A stretch of DNA of 64,000 nucleotides from JAZKHE01 sp040385525 (GTDB taxonomy: Bacteria; Bacteroidota; Bacteroidia; UBA4408), in contig JAZKHE010000005.1 of the NCBI GenBank assembly GCA_040385525.1, positions 217,983 through 281,982 of the forward strand, in the 5' to 3' direction. Of the stretch, positions 26,222-34,858 are shown piece by piece (the first letter of the stretch is position 1; every line of letters begins with the position of its first letter). Below the pieces are notes generated by a model, which saw nothing but the letters and a program-made list of their open reading frames with translations, was not told where the DNA came from and did not search any database. Made by a program: the position numbers and the translations under genes.

Positions 26222-26247
26222 AAAAGCAGGTTTAAAAGCCTGCTTTA
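26222..26247 (+). promoter_or_regulatory. Hairpin between rpsI and rpsB
   Basis: AAAGCAGG (26223-26230) pairs with CCTGCTTT (26239-26246) around an 8-base loop. No long T run follows, so it looks more like an attenuator or processing hairpin than a full terminator. Confidence 0.55.
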
Positions 26248-26281
26248 CTACATTTAATATAAATTTTGGTAAAACAAAAAC

Positions 26282-27097
26282 ATGTCAAGAGTTAATTACA
26301 ACGAATTGTTAGAAGCTGGTGTTCATTTTGGACACTTAAAAAGAAAATGGAACCCAAATATGGCTCCGTATATCTTTATGGAACGTAATGGTATCCATAT
26401 TATCGACCTTAATAAAACTGTTGTTAAGTTAGATGAGGCTGCAAATGCTTTAAAGCAAATTGCAAAATCAGGTAAAAAAATTCTTTTCGTAGCTACTAAA
26501 AAGCAAGCTAAAGAAATAGTTGCAAATGCAGTTACACCTGTAAACATGCCATACGTTACTGAACGTTGGGCTGGAGGTATGTTAACTAACTTTGCTACAA
26601 TTCGTAAGGCAGTTAAAAAAATGTCGTCAATCGACAAAATGAAAACTGACGGAACATTCGAAAATATTTCTAAAAAAGAAAGATTATCGGTTGATCGCGA
26701 AAGAGAAAAATTAGAGAAAAACTTAGGAAGTATTTCTGATTTAACTCGTTTACCTGCTGCATTGTTTATTGTAGATATTACTAAAGAACATATTGCTGTT
26801 GCAGAAGCAAAAAGATTAAACATTCCTACTTTTGCTGTTGTTGATACAAATTCTAACCCGAATTTAGTTGACTACGCAATTCCTGCTAATGATGACTCTA
26901 CAAAATCAATTTCTTTGATTATGAGTGTTATTACTAAAGCAATTGAAGAAGGTTTATCTGAAAGAAAAGTAGATAAAGAAAAAGAAGGTGTTGATGCTGA
27001 AGAAGCAAAAGCAGCTAAAGGAGATGATGTTGCAGTTAAAGTAGCTTCATCTAAAGAAAAAGGCGCAAGCGCTGGTGCTAAAAGACCAAGAAAATAA
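26282..27097 (+). CDS. rpsB: 30S ribosomal protein S2
   Basis: The 271-residue protein matches S2 (NYNELLEAGVHFGHLKRKWNP, TERWAGGMLTNF, then DTNSNPNLVDYAIPANDD). A charged, Ala/Lys-rich C-terminal tail of about 35 residues extends the core. It is followed by tsf after 23 bases, the common rpsB-tsf pair. Confidence 0.97.
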   Translation: MSRVNYNELLEAGVHFGHLKRKWNPNMAPYIFMERNGIHIIDLNKTVVKLDEAANALKQIAKSGKKILFVATKKQAKEIVANAVTPVNMPYVTERWAGGMLTNFATIRKAVKKMSSIDKMKTDGTFENISKKERLSVDREREKLEKNLGSISDLTRLPAALFIVDITKEHIAVAEAKRLNIPTFAVVDTNSNPNLVDYAIPANDDSTKSISLIMSVITKAIEEGLSERKVDKEKEGVDAEEAKAAKGDDVAVKVASSKEKGASAGAKRPRK

Positions 27098-27120
27098 TAA
27101 TTAATTTAAAAGGAATTATC

Positions 27121-27954
27121 ATGTCAACTGTAACTATTACTGCTGCAGACGTAAATAAATTAAGACAACAAACCGGAGCTGGTATGATGGATTGCAAAAA
27201 GGCTTTAGGTGAGTCTAATGGCGATTTTGAAGCTGCGGTTGATTATTTAAGAAAAAAAGGTCAAAAAGTTGCTGCTAATCGTAGTGATAGAGATGCAAAA
27301 GAAGGTTTAGTTATTGGTGCTACTACAGCAGATGGTAAAAAAGCTACTTTAATTTCTCTTAATTGCGAAACAGATTTCGTAGCAATTAACGAAGATTTCG
27401 GAAAATTTGCTCAGTCAATTTCTGCAGCTTCTATTGCTAATAATGTTAAAACTGTTGATGAGTTAAAAGCATTATCAATTGATGGTGTTAAACTTAGCGA
27501 TAAGTTAATGGATTATGTTGCGAAAATTGGCGAAAAAATTGATGTAACTCGTTTTGAAGTTATCGAAGCAGAGTGTGTTGTAGCTTACAATCACCCTGGT
27601 AACCGTGTAGCAACAATTGCTGGATTTAACAAAAAAGTAGATACAGTCGTAGCTAAAGATGTTGCTATGCAAATTGCTGCAATGGCTCCAGTTGCTTTAG
27701 ATAAAGGTGATGTTGATGCGTCTATGTTAGAAAGAGAATTAGAAATTGCAAAAGAACAAATTAGAGCAGAAGGTAAACCAGAAGAAATGGTTGAAAAAAT
27801 TGCTCAAGGTAAAATTGCAAAATTCTATAAAGAATCAACTTTGTTAAACCAAGAGTTTATTAAAGATGCAAAGAAAACTGTTTCTCAGTATTTAAACGAT
27901 GCTGAAAAAGGATTAACAGTTACTGCTTTTAAGCGAATTTCATTAGGAAACTAA
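27121..27954 (+). CDS. tsf: Elongation factor Ts
   Basis: The 277-residue protein has the EF-Ts signature TGAGMMDCKKALGESNGDFEAAVDYLRKKG at the N-terminus and CETDFVA in the core. It recycles EF-Tu by exchanging GDP for GTP. It is the last gene of the ribosomal operon, with a terminator 15 bases after the stop. Confidence 0.97.
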   Translation: MSTVTITAADVNKLRQQTGAGMMDCKKALGESNGDFEAAVDYLRKKGQKVAANRSDRDAKEGLVIGATTADGKKATLISLNCETDFVAINEDFGKFAQSISAASIANNVKTVDELKALSIDGVKLSDKLMDYVAKIGEKIDVTRFEVIEAECVVAYNHPGNRVATIAGFNKKVDTVVAKDVAMQIAAMAPVALDKGDVDASMLERELEIAKEQIRAEGKPEEMVEKIAQGKIAKFYKESTLLNQEFIKDAKKTVSQYLNDAEKGLTVTAFKRISLGN

Positions 27955-27969
27955 TTCAAATATTTTTTT

Positions 27970-28000
27970 AAAAAGAGAGTTTTTAACTCTCTTTTTTTTT
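27970..28000 (+). terminator. Terminator of rplM-rpsI-rpsB-tsf
   Basis: AAAGAGAGTT and AACTCTCTTT pair around a 3-base loop and run into a long T stretch. Confidence 0.9.
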
Positions 28001-28030
28001 TGCCCAAAATTCTAATAAAAATAAAGCACT

Positions 28031-28738
28031 ATGAAATATAAAAGAATATTATTAAAACTAAGTGGCGAATCCTTAATGGGTAACAAACAATTCGGAATCG
28101 ATCAAGACCGTTTAAGTCAATATGCTTCTGATATTAAAAAATTAGTAGAAAAAGGAATTGAAGTAGCCATTGTAATTGGTGGAGGAAATATTTTTAGAGG
28201 AGTTCAAGCCGAACAAGGCGGTATGGATAGAGTTCAGGGAGATTATATGGGAATGCTTGCTACAGTTATTAATAGTATGGCTTTACAAAGTGCTTTAGAG
28301 CAACAACAAGTTAAAACAAGATTGCTTTCTGCCATAAAAATGGAACAAATTTGCGAGCCATTTATTCGCCGCAGAGCAGTTCGCCATTTAGAAAAAGGTA
28401 GAGTTGTAATTTTTGGTGCTGGAACTGGTAATCCTTATTTTACAACCGATACTGCAGGTGTTTTAAGAGCAATAGAAATTGAAGCCGATGTTGTTTTAAA
28501 AGGAACTCGTGTTGATGGGATTTATACAGCCGATCCCGAAAAGGATAAAACAGCTACTAAATACGATAAAGTTTCGTTTACAGAAGTTTACGAAAAAGGC
28601 TTAAACGTTATGGATATGACCGCTTTTACACTTTGTAACGAAAATAAATTACCCATAATTGTTTTTAATATGGATAAGCCAGGCAATTTAGATAAATTGA
28701 TAACTGGAGAACCAATTGGAACCTTGGTTGAGTTTTAA
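28031..28738 (+). CDS. pyrH: UMP kinase
   Basis: The 235-residue protein matches bacterial PyrH of the amino-acid-kinase fold: KRILLKLSGESLMG at the N-terminus, VIGGGNIFRG, and GTGNPYFTTDTAGVLRA. It converts UMP to UDP. Order before frr is the standard pyrH-frr pair. Confidence 0.96.
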   Translation: MKYKRILLKLSGESLMGNKQFGIDQDRLSQYASDIKKLVEKGIEVAIVIGGGNIFRGVQAEQGGMDRVQGDYMGMLATVINSMALQSALEQQQVKTRLLSAIKMEQICEPFIRRRAVRHLEKGRVVIFGAGTGNPYFTTDTAGVLRAIEIEADVVLKGTRVDGIYTADPEKDKTATKYDKVSFTEVYEKGLNVMDMTAFTLCNENKLPIIVFNMDKPGNLDKLITGEPIGTLVEF

Positions 28739-28795
28739 ACCATTTGTTCAATTCAATTAATAATGGTAAAATTGTGAATTATTTGAAATAAAGCT

Positions 28796-29359
28796 ATGAT
28801 AGAACAAACACAAGAATTAACAAAGCAAGTTGAAGAACAAATGCAAAAAGCAATCAATCACTTAGAGACTGATTTGCAAAAAATACGTGCCGGAAAAGCA
28901 AATACGCAAATGTTAGAAGGTGTTATGGTTGAATACTATGGCGCAATGACTCCAATAACTAACGTAGCAAGTTTAAGCACTCCAGATGCGCGTACAATTG
29001 TTGTGCAACCTTGGGAAAAAACTACTTTAACGCCTATTGAAAAAGCAATACAAGCTGCTAATTTAGGATTTAACCCACAAAACGATGGCGTTATAATTCG
29101 TATTATAGTTCCGCCACTAACCGAAGAAAGAAGAAAAGATTTAGTTAAAAAAGCGAAATCTGAAGCAGAAAACTGCAAAGTTTCGTTACGTACTATTCGT
29201 AAAACGGCAATGGAATCGGTTAAAAAAATGCAAAAAGACGGCTTGCCTGAAGATACAGCTAAATCTGTTGAACAAAAAATTCAAACCATTACCGATAATT
29301 ATTCTGGAAAGGCCGATAAACACATTGATGCAAAAGAAAAAGAAATACTTACTGTTTAA
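28796..29359 (+). CDS. frr: Ribosome recycling factor
   Basis: The 187-residue protein matches RRF in length and sequence (LQKIRAGKANTQMLEGVMVEYYG, then PPLTEERRKDLVKKAKSEAE). With EF-G it splits the post-termination ribosome. It follows pyrH by 57 bases and ends in a strong terminator. Confidence 0.97.
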   Translation: MIEQTQELTKQVEEQMQKAINHLETDLQKIRAGKANTQMLEGVMVEYYGAMTPITNVASLSTPDARTIVVQPWEKTTLTPIEKAIQAANLGFNPQNDGVIIRIIVPPLTEERRKDLVKKAKSEAENCKVSLRTIRKTAMESVKKMQKDGLPEDTAKSVEQKIQTITDNYSGKADKHIDAKEKEILTV

Positions 29360-29378
29360 TTAAAAACAGCCTAAAATT

Positions 29379-29415
29379 GAAAAAGCGAAAACCTAAGTTT
29401 TCGCTTTTCTTTTTT
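29379..29415 (+). terminator. Terminator after frr
   Basis: AAAAGCGAAAAC (29381-29392) pairs perfectly with GTTTTCGCTTTT (29397-29408) around a CTAA loop, followed by a T-rich stretch. Confidence 0.92.
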
Positions 29416-29517
29416 TCCTATAGTTAGAATCTAACTATATAACCATGAAAAACATCGAAAAGTAAAAAATAGAAAGTATATTTATAAATCTATTTTTACT
29501 AAATCTTACTAATTTAA

Positions 29518-30909
29518 ATGAGCTGGCTAAAAAGTATACTTTTAAGCTTAAACGAAAACGAGCTAAATGCAGTGAAATCAATCAAGTTGATTGGTCAGGA
29601 GAAAAAAGTGCTCGATTGGCAATTAAATAATTTTGATAAAGAAATTGATAATGATTTACTAACTAAGTTTGAAATTAGTAGTACACATTACTACAAAATC
29701 AATTCTGTTTTAATAAAAAAAATTCTCGCAAAATTCTCTGATAATTTTTATGAACGAAGCGATTTTTTGCGCACCAAAAATTTATACGCTGTTTTAAAAA
29801 GCGATTTAATTATAGAATTAAAACAGCAGCAAAAGCTTGTAAATATTATAAAAGATAAACAATTGCTTTTGTATTTGTTTAGGTTGGCAATCGATTTTCC
29901 TTTTTCTAATTACAATGAAAATACAGTTGAGTTAATTGAAAAAGAATATTTAAGTTGCTTTAAAAACGAAGAATTACTAGAGCAAAAAACGTATATAAAA
30001 TTTCATAAATTTTTTTCGCTTTGTAATAGAAGCGCGATTAAAAAAAATCCTCAAAAATCTTTTGGTTACACATTAAAAGATTTATTTGGTTTTGAAAAAG
30101 AACTAATACAATGGCAAAATTATTTAGCACTTTATTATTTGTATCGAACTTTTTGTAGCTATTATGTTTACTACGAAAAAGACGTAGAAAAAAATATTGA
30201 ATACTTAACAAAAGCAATAGGCCTTAAAGAAAAAATTAAGCATCATTTCCCTATTGATTTAGAAGTTTTTTTAAACTTGCTTTTAGCAGACGCCTATTTG
30301 TTAGCAAACGAACCAAAGAAGTCTTTTGATATTTATAGCGCTATTTTTGATAAAGGTGTAGAAAAAAGCATGTATGGTTATTATTATCATTGCGAGCAAT
30401 ATTGCACCTTGGCAACGCAATTAGAGCAATATCAAAAGGCAATTTTTGTTTTAGAAAATTGTTTTAAAGAAGCTATAGAACAAAAAAACGATGTGTACGC
30501 TACACGAGGATTATTGGCGTATTGCAAGTTAAATTTAATTACAAAAAAATATAAAGAAGCATTAAGCAATATTGTTGAGGCAAGGAAAATAAACGATAAA
30601 AGTGTTTACTTGCCATTTGATTTACAAATAAGAGTTTTAGAAACTTTTTGCTTTTTTTTGAAAGATGATTTTGAGTTTACAAAAAGCCTTTGTGTAAGAA
30701 ATATAAAGTTTATAAATGCGCAAGAAACAGCCTCGCAAATGCAGGAATATCTTGTGCTTTTTAAATTACTAAATCAATATATTTTAGCAGTTGAAAAGAA
30801 AAAAAACAACAAAAACGATATTGTAAAAGCTTTAGAAGAACTTGATGAAAATTTTAAACCTATTTTCGGAAATCTACTGAGCGTTATAATCAAAAAAATA
30901 AACGAATAA
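29518..30909 (+). CDS. Hypothetical alpha-helical, TPR-like protein
   Basis: The protein has 463 residues with no signal peptide or membrane segment. The second half carries TPR-like helix pairs (NIEYLTKAIGLKEKI, LLADAYLLANEPKKSFDIYSAIF, EQYQKAIFVLENCFKEAIEQKN, KKYKEALSNIVEARKIND). The first 180 residues are helical without a clear repeat. I do not recognise a family. It has its own upstream region after the frr terminator and stops nine bases before kdsB, so it may be cotranscribed with that gene. Confidence 0.65.
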   Translation: MSWLKSILLSLNENELNAVKSIKLIGQEKKVLDWQLNNFDKEIDNDLLTKFEISSTHYYKINSVLIKKILAKFSDNFYERSDFLRTKNLYAVLKSDLIIELKQQQKLVNIIKDKQLLLYLFRLAIDFPFSNYNENTVELIEKEYLSCFKNEELLEQKTYIKFHKFFSLCNRSAIKKNPQKSFGYTLKDLFGFEKELIQWQNYLALYYLYRTFCSYYVYYEKDVEKNIEYLTKAIGLKEKIKHHFPIDLEVFLNLLLADAYLLANEPKKSFDIYSAIFDKGVEKSMYGYYYHCEQYCTLATQLEQYQKAIFVLENCFKEAIEQKNDVYATRGLLAYCKLNLITKKYKEALSNIVEARKINDKSVYLPFDLQIRVLETFCFFLKDDFEFTKSLCVRNIKFINAQETASQMQEYLVLFKLLNQYILAVEKKKNNKNDIVKALEELDENFKPIFGNLLSVIIKKINE

Positions 30910-30918
30910 AAATAAGAA

Positions 30919-31680
30919 ATGAATTTTATTGGTATTATTCCTGCAAGATATAGTTCTACAAGATTACCAGGTAAACCTTTGGCAATAATCAATGGCAAAA
31001 CCATGATTGAAAGGGTTGTAGAGCAATGTTTAAAATGTGAAAAACTTACTAAAGTTGTAGTTGCAACAGATGATGATCGGATTTTTAATTTTTTAAATGA
31101 TAAAAAAATTAACGTAGTTCTTACGTCCGATACGCATCAAAGCGGAACTGATAGATGTTTTGAAGCTGCAAATAAAATTCAAGTTGAGCAAGACGATGTA
31201 ATCATTAACATACAAGGCGACGAGCCATTTATCAATCCTAAACAAATAGAATTGTTAATTGATTCGTTTTCAAAAAAGGAGGTTGATATTGCCACACTAG
31301 TTAAGCAAATTAAAACTACTGAGGATCTAAATAATCCATCAATTCCTAAAGTTGTATTTGATAAAAACAATAAAGCTTTGTTGTTTAGTAGAAGTGTAAT
31401 TCCGTTTTCACGAAATGTAATTAATCAAGATGAATGGGTAAATAATTTTTTGTATTACAAACACATTGGTATTTATGGTTATCGTTTTTCTGTTTTAAAA
31501 GATTTGGTAAAACTGCCAGTTTCTAACTTAGAAAAAACCGAATCGTTAGAGCAATTGCGTTGGCTCGAAAATGGATATTCTATTTATGTTGAAAAAACCG
31601 AAATAGAATCGTTAGCAGTTGATACACCCGAAGACCTTAAAAAAGCAAACGATTTTTGCGTAATTAACAACATTAAGTAG
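30919..31680 (+). CDS. kdsB: CMP-KDO synthetase
   Basis: The 253-residue nucleotidyltransferase opens with IGIIPARYSSTRLPGKPL and has VVVATDDDRI, VVLTSDTHQSGTDR and VIINIQGDEPF, all diagnostic for KdsB. It activates KDO as CMP-KDO for the lipid A-core of lipopolysaccharide. This agrees with a Gram-negative envelope and the T9SS parts. Confidence 0.95.
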   Translation: MNFIGIIPARYSSTRLPGKPLAIINGKTMIERVVEQCLKCEKLTKVVVATDDDRIFNFLNDKKINVVLTSDTHQSGTDRCFEAANKIQVEQDDVIINIQGDEPFINPKQIELLIDSFSKKEVDIATLVKQIKTTEDLNNPSIPKVVFDKNNKALLFSRSVIPFSRNVINQDEWVNNFLYYKHIGIYGYRFSVLKDLVKLPVSNLEKTESLEQLRWLENGYSIYVEKTEIESLAVDTPEDLKKANDFCVINNIK

Positions 31681-31691
31681 TTGATTGTTAG

Positions 31692-31722
31692 TTGTTTAAT
31701 AAGATTGTTGTTAATATCTTTG
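31692..31722 (+). promoter_or_regulatory. Upstream promoter P1 of the HU-CCDC81/SPOR gene
   Basis: TTG (31692-31694) and TATCTTTG (31715-31722) are 20 bases apart. This box also supplies the -33 TTTG of a second promoter. Confidence 0.5.
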
Positions 31723-31749
31723 AACTCCTGTTTTTGTTTAATATATTTG
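31719..31749 (+). promoter_or_regulatory. Downstream promoter P2 of the HU-CCDC81/SPOR gene
   Basis: TTTG (31719-31722) and TATATTTG (31742-31749) are 19 bases apart. The ATG is only four bases after the -7 box, so a transcript from P2 would be leaderless or nearly so. Confidence 0.45.
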
Positions 31750-31753
31750 CGGT

Positions 31754-32776
31754 ATGATTAGCAAAGTAAACTTATATATTGACGAATTATTGTTGCAAAA
31801 CAATTGTGTTGTGATTCCTTCGTTTGGAGGTTTTATTGCAAATTATATCCCGGCGCAATATAACGTTGCCACGAGTTTATATTATCCACCATCAAAACAA
31901 ATTTTATTTAATAAAAATTTAGTTTCAAACGATGGTTTGCTTTGTCGATTTATTGCCGAAAAAGAAAATATTTCTTTTGCGGAGGCAACTGCTAAAGTAG
32001 AAAATGTAGTTTTTGCAGTTAAGCAAAGTTTGCAAAGTGGCTTTCATGTAGAGTTGGCTAATCTTGGTTTTTTGTATTTAGATGCTGAAAATAGTGTTCA
32101 GTTTAAAAGAACCAATAACGAGAATTTTTTAATAGAAGCTTTTGGTTTGCCAAGTGTTTCTATTCAAGCTAAAGCAGAAGTTAAAGCAAAATCAGAAATA
32201 AAATTTGTAGACAGACCAGCTGTTCCTTCAGAAAAAAAGCAAAAAACAACATCAGTAAAAAAATATTGGCCTGCATTTGTATTTATTCCATTAGCAATTG
32301 GAATAGTATTGTTCCAAAACAAAACTAATTTTTTAGGTAAGTTAAATGTAAATGTAGCTAGTTGGAATCCTTTTACTAGCGATAAACCTGTTGCTGATAC
32401 TGTTTATTTTGCGTATAAATCTTTTCCGAAAAATTTCCCAAAAACATTTGGTGCAAAGCCTGAATTGCCAGTTGTTGTTACAACAGATTCTGTAAGTGTT
32501 ATCGAGCAACCAACTGAAGTTGCGGTAAAAGAAGTTGCAGAAATTAAAACAGAAAATAGATTTTACATTGTTGCGGGTTGCTTTAAATCTCAAAGTAACG
32601 CAAACAAAATGATAAAAAAATTGAAGAGAAATAATTACAACGCAACAATAATTGGTAAGAATGAATCTGGTTTGTACCGTGTTGCTATAAGTAGCTTCCC
32701 TACTAAAGAAGCTGCTGATTCTGCTTTATTAAATGTAAAAGATAATGTAGAAACTGCTTGGATTTTAAGTCTTTAA
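31754..32776 (+). CDS. HU-CCDC81 and SPOR domain protein
   Basis: The 340-residue protein begins with the bacterial HU-CCDC81 pair of domains (about 1-130: LYIDELLLQNNCVVIPSFGGF, then FHVELANLGFLYLDAENSVQF). A linker and one membrane segment (about 177-193) follow. The last 75 residues are a SPOR domain (RFYIVAGCFKSQSNANKMIKKL ... YRVAISSFPTKEAADSAL). SPOR domains bind denuded peptidoglycan at division sites, and the HU-like part suggests a DNA or protein tie on the cytoplasmic side. The architecture is characteristic of Bacteroidota; a role in cell division or envelope organisation is inferred. Confidence 0.85.
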   Translation: MISKVNLYIDELLLQNNCVVIPSFGGFIANYIPAQYNVATSLYYPPSKQILFNKNLVSNDGLLCRFIAEKENISFAEATAKVENVVFAVKQSLQSGFHVELANLGFLYLDAENSVQFKRTNNENFLIEAFGLPSVSIQAKAEVKAKSEIKFVDRPAVPSEKKQKTTSVKKYWPAFVFIPLAIGIVLFQNKTNFLGKLNVNVASWNPFTSDKPVADTVYFAYKSFPKNFPKTFGAKPELPVVVTTDSVSVIEQPTEVAVKEVAEIKTENRFYIVAGCFKSQSNANKMIKKLKRNNYNATIIGKNESGLYRVAISSFPTKEAADSALLNVKDNVETAWILSL

Positions 32777-32799
32777 TTGATTTAAGATTTAAAGTTTAA

Positions 32800-32880
32800 G
32801 GTTCAAAGAACTAAGTACTAAACACAAACTTCTAAATTCTAATCCCTAAACTCTAACCTCTAATTACTAATGCCTATTGC
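32800..32880 (+). repeat. Degenerate CTAA-type short repeat tract
   Basis: The tract reads as a loose chain of 7-8-base units such as TTCTAAA, TTCTAATC, CCTAAAC, TCTAACC, TCTAATT, ACTAATG and CCTAATC. It fills the gap between two converging genes and ends at the hemJ stop. No coding frame fits it. Confidence 0.6.
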
Positions 32881-33432
32881 CTAATCACTACCTTTCTTAG
32901 CCCGAACTCTTTTATACAATTTAATAGCTAGCATTAATAATAATGCAAATAGAATTAAACCAATAAGTCCCCATACCCAATTACCTCTGTTTTTTAACAC
33001 TACAATAAAAACAATAGCAACTAAAAAAAGCGTAGCTACTTCGTTCCAAACTCTTAATTTAAAACTAGAATAAACGTAATTGTCTTTTTGAAACTGTTTG
33101 TATATGTAATGTAACGACAAGTGGTAAAGCGTTAGTCCGAATACAAAAGCTATTTTTAAAATAAACCAACCGGGTAAAATGCCTTCTTTTAATAATAATT
33201 CCCACGCAACCCACCAACCAAAAACATAAGTTAAAATCATTGATGGCCAAGTAATACCGAACCACAAAGGTTTAGCCATCTTTTTAAATTGTTTTTGCAA
33301 AATGCTTTTATCGGGTTCGTTTAAATCATTCGCTTCAACTTGATAAATAAACAAACGAGGAATGTAAAATAAACCAGCAAACCATGTTACAACAAAAATT
33401 ATATGCAGCGCTTTAACGTATTCGTAACTCAT
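32881..33432 (-). CDS. hemJ: Protoporphyrinogen IX oxidase HemJ
   Basis: The 183-residue protein has four to five membrane helices and opens with YEYVKALHIIFVVTWFAGLFYIPRLFIY, the HemJ (UPF0093) signature with the conserved His. The segment MAKPLWFGITWPSMILTYVFG also matches. HemJ oxidises protoporphyrinogen IX to protoporphyrin IX in haem synthesis. Copper-resistance CopD proteins are distantly alike but differ in the N-terminal motif. Confidence 0.88.
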   Translation of the reverse strand: MSYEYVKALHIIFVVTWFAGLFYIPRLFIYQVEANDLNEPDKSILQKQFKKMAKPLWFGITWPSMILTYVFGWWVAWELLLKEGILPGWFILKIAFVFGLTLYHLSLHYIYKQFQKDNYVYSSFKLRVWNEVATLFLVAIVFIVVLKNRGNWVWGLIGLILFALLLMLAIKLYKRVRAKKGSD

Positions 33433-33513
33433 AAAAATGTTTTTACAAATTTAGTAATACTTAGCGCACCTTATAATTTTTATTTTTCTCCAAATCATAT
33501 TTAGTTAATTAAG

Positions 33514-33521
33514 TATCTTTG
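33514..33521 (+). promoter_or_regulatory. -7 box of the thioesterase gene
   Basis: TATCTTTG matches TAnnTTTG and is 16 bases before the ATG. Confidence 0.55.
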
Positions 33522-33537
33522 CGAAAAATTCACAGTA

Positions 33538-34047
33538 ATGAAAGCCAAAAAAGCCTCAGAATCGCTTACCACAAACATAGAGTTAGTAATGCCAAACGAT
33601 ACCAATAATTTAGGGAATTTGTTTGGAGGAAAGTTGTTGCAATGGTTAGATATAACAGCAGCAATTGCTGCTCAAAGACACTGCGGTAGAGTTGTAGTTA
33701 CTGCGTCTATTAACAATGTGAGTTTTGATAAACCTATAAAACAAGGGAGTTTAGTAACTTTAGATGCAAAAGTAAGTAGAGCATTTACAAGTAGTATGGA
33801 AGTTTTTATTGATGTACATATTGAAAATACAAATACAGGTGTACGCGAAAAATGTAACGAAGCTATTTTTACTTTTGTTGCTGTAGATCAAAATGGTACG
33901 CCACTCCCTGTTCCTGCTGTAATTCCAGAAACGGAAGAAGAGAAAAAAAGATACGATGGAGCTTTGCGTAGAAAACAGTTAGCGCTTATAATTGCTGGAA
34001 AAATGAATCCGCACGAAGCAACAGAACTTAAAGCTTTGTTTGCTTAA
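33538..34047 (+). CDS. Hotdog-fold acyl-CoA thioesterase
   Basis: The 169-residue protein matches the YciA/BACH-type thioesterases: MPNDTNNLGNLFGGKLLQWLD with the catalytic Asp, then VTASINNVSFDKPIKQGSLVTLDAKV. It hydrolyses acyl-CoA; chain-length preference cannot be read. Just after its stop the sequence enters the remnant of a different gene, so a rearrangement joint lies here. Confidence 0.88.
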   Translation: MKAKKASESLTTNIELVMPNDTNNLGNLFGGKLLQWLDITAAIAAQRHCGRVVVTASINNVSFDKPIKQGSLVTLDAKVSRAFTSSMEVFIDVHIENTNTGVREKCNEAIFTFVAVDQNGTPLPVPAVIPETEEEKKRYDGALRRKQLALIIAGKMNPHEATELKALFA

Positions 34048-34067
34048 CTATGTTTTTTCTTTTCTTT

Positions 34068-34167
34068 AATTTGCTTTACCGATAGCCACTTTATTGGAAA
34101 TTATAAATGGATATTTACTAAAATTATTAATCAAGATGATGATGGATATGTTAAAAAAAGGAATTAA
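34068..34167 (+). pseudogene. Remnant of the hydrolase-like module (C-terminal end only)
   Basis: From 34081 the frame reads DSHFIGNYKWIF...DGYVKKRN and a stop at 34165-34167. This parallels the end of the gene at 34858 (TSHSVGNYKWIFNRTQQQSGYVKTRN). Similarity begins near 34070, just 20 bases after the thioesterase stop, so the rest of the gene is gone. The lipoprotein ATG at 34148 lies within this remnant exactly as the paralogous lipoprotein start lies in the second copy. Confidence 0.75.
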
Positions 34168-34858
34168 TTCTCTAATTATACTGACTATATTCAGCTCATG
34201 TAACTTGAACACAAAACAAGATTCGATTAACAGTTCATCTGAAAATAATTTTAACATATATGTTAAACAAAATTTCTTTAAATATTCAGAAATCTATAAT
34301 ACAATAAACGATTCTATTAATTGTTACTTAGACTCAGGGCTTGCAAATTTTAAATTTATTTACAAGTATGAATGGCGTGTAGATTCTTTGTTATGTATAA
34401 ACAATAGAGGAGACAAGTTGGTTACTACAATAAATAAGTCTAATGGTGTAGGAAAAAATGGAGTTTCGGATGTTGTATCGGGTTTATTAGGTAAAAAAAT
34501 AAACGGTATTTGGTATTTTTTTAAAGGAGGAGGTACACTAATAGTACCCCGCGATATGTATGGCAAAGATGCTATGCACCCATTAAGTTTTTATGAGCTA
34601 AGCCAAATTGCTCGTAAAAATTACTTATCTGGTGCTATTATAAAAAACAACAAAGGCGAACTAATAATAAACGATAAGTGGGTAGATGATTACTTTTATA
34701 ACAATGGTTTTGCGCAAAGGGGTTGGAGTGAAATAAAAGATAGACCAAAATACGATAGCGTACATTGGTTTTATATTATGGATAAATGGAAACACAAAAT
34801 AGATACTAACGAGTATAAACCTTTGCAGCGTAAGCAATTTAAAAAAGTAAATTCTTAA
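34148..34858 (+). CDS. Putative lipoprotein, paralogue 1 (immunity-like)
   Basis: Starting at 34148 gives a short lipoprotein signal (MLKKGINSLIILTIFSSC) and 236 residues. An in-frame ATG at 34094 would put 18 residues in front of the signal and lies in the remnant gene. The mature protein shares long stretches with the product at 35231: GKKINGxWYFFKGGG, VPRDMYGKDA, HPLSFYELS and a nearly identical tail (GFAQRGW ... DRPKYDSVHWFYIMDKWKHK). I do not recognise the family. Because each copy starts 20 bases before the end of a hydrolase-like module, an immunity or partner role is plausible but unproven. Confidence 0.65.
   Translation: MLKKGINSLIILTIFSSCNLNTKQDSINSSSENNFNIYVKQNFFKYSEIYNTINDSINCYLDSGLANFKFIYKYEWRVDSLLCINNRGDKLVTTINKSNGVGKNGVSDVVSGLLGKKINGIWYFFKGGGTLIVPRDMYGKDAMHPLSFYELSQIARKNYLSGAIIKNNKGELIINDKWVDDYFYNNGFAQRGWSEIKDRPKYDSVHWFYIMDKWKHKIDTNEYKPLQRKQFKKVNS

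Noticed and set aside
32800..32880. CRISPR array
   Set aside because: Units are 7-8 bases, degenerate and without spacers; no cas genes are present in the window.
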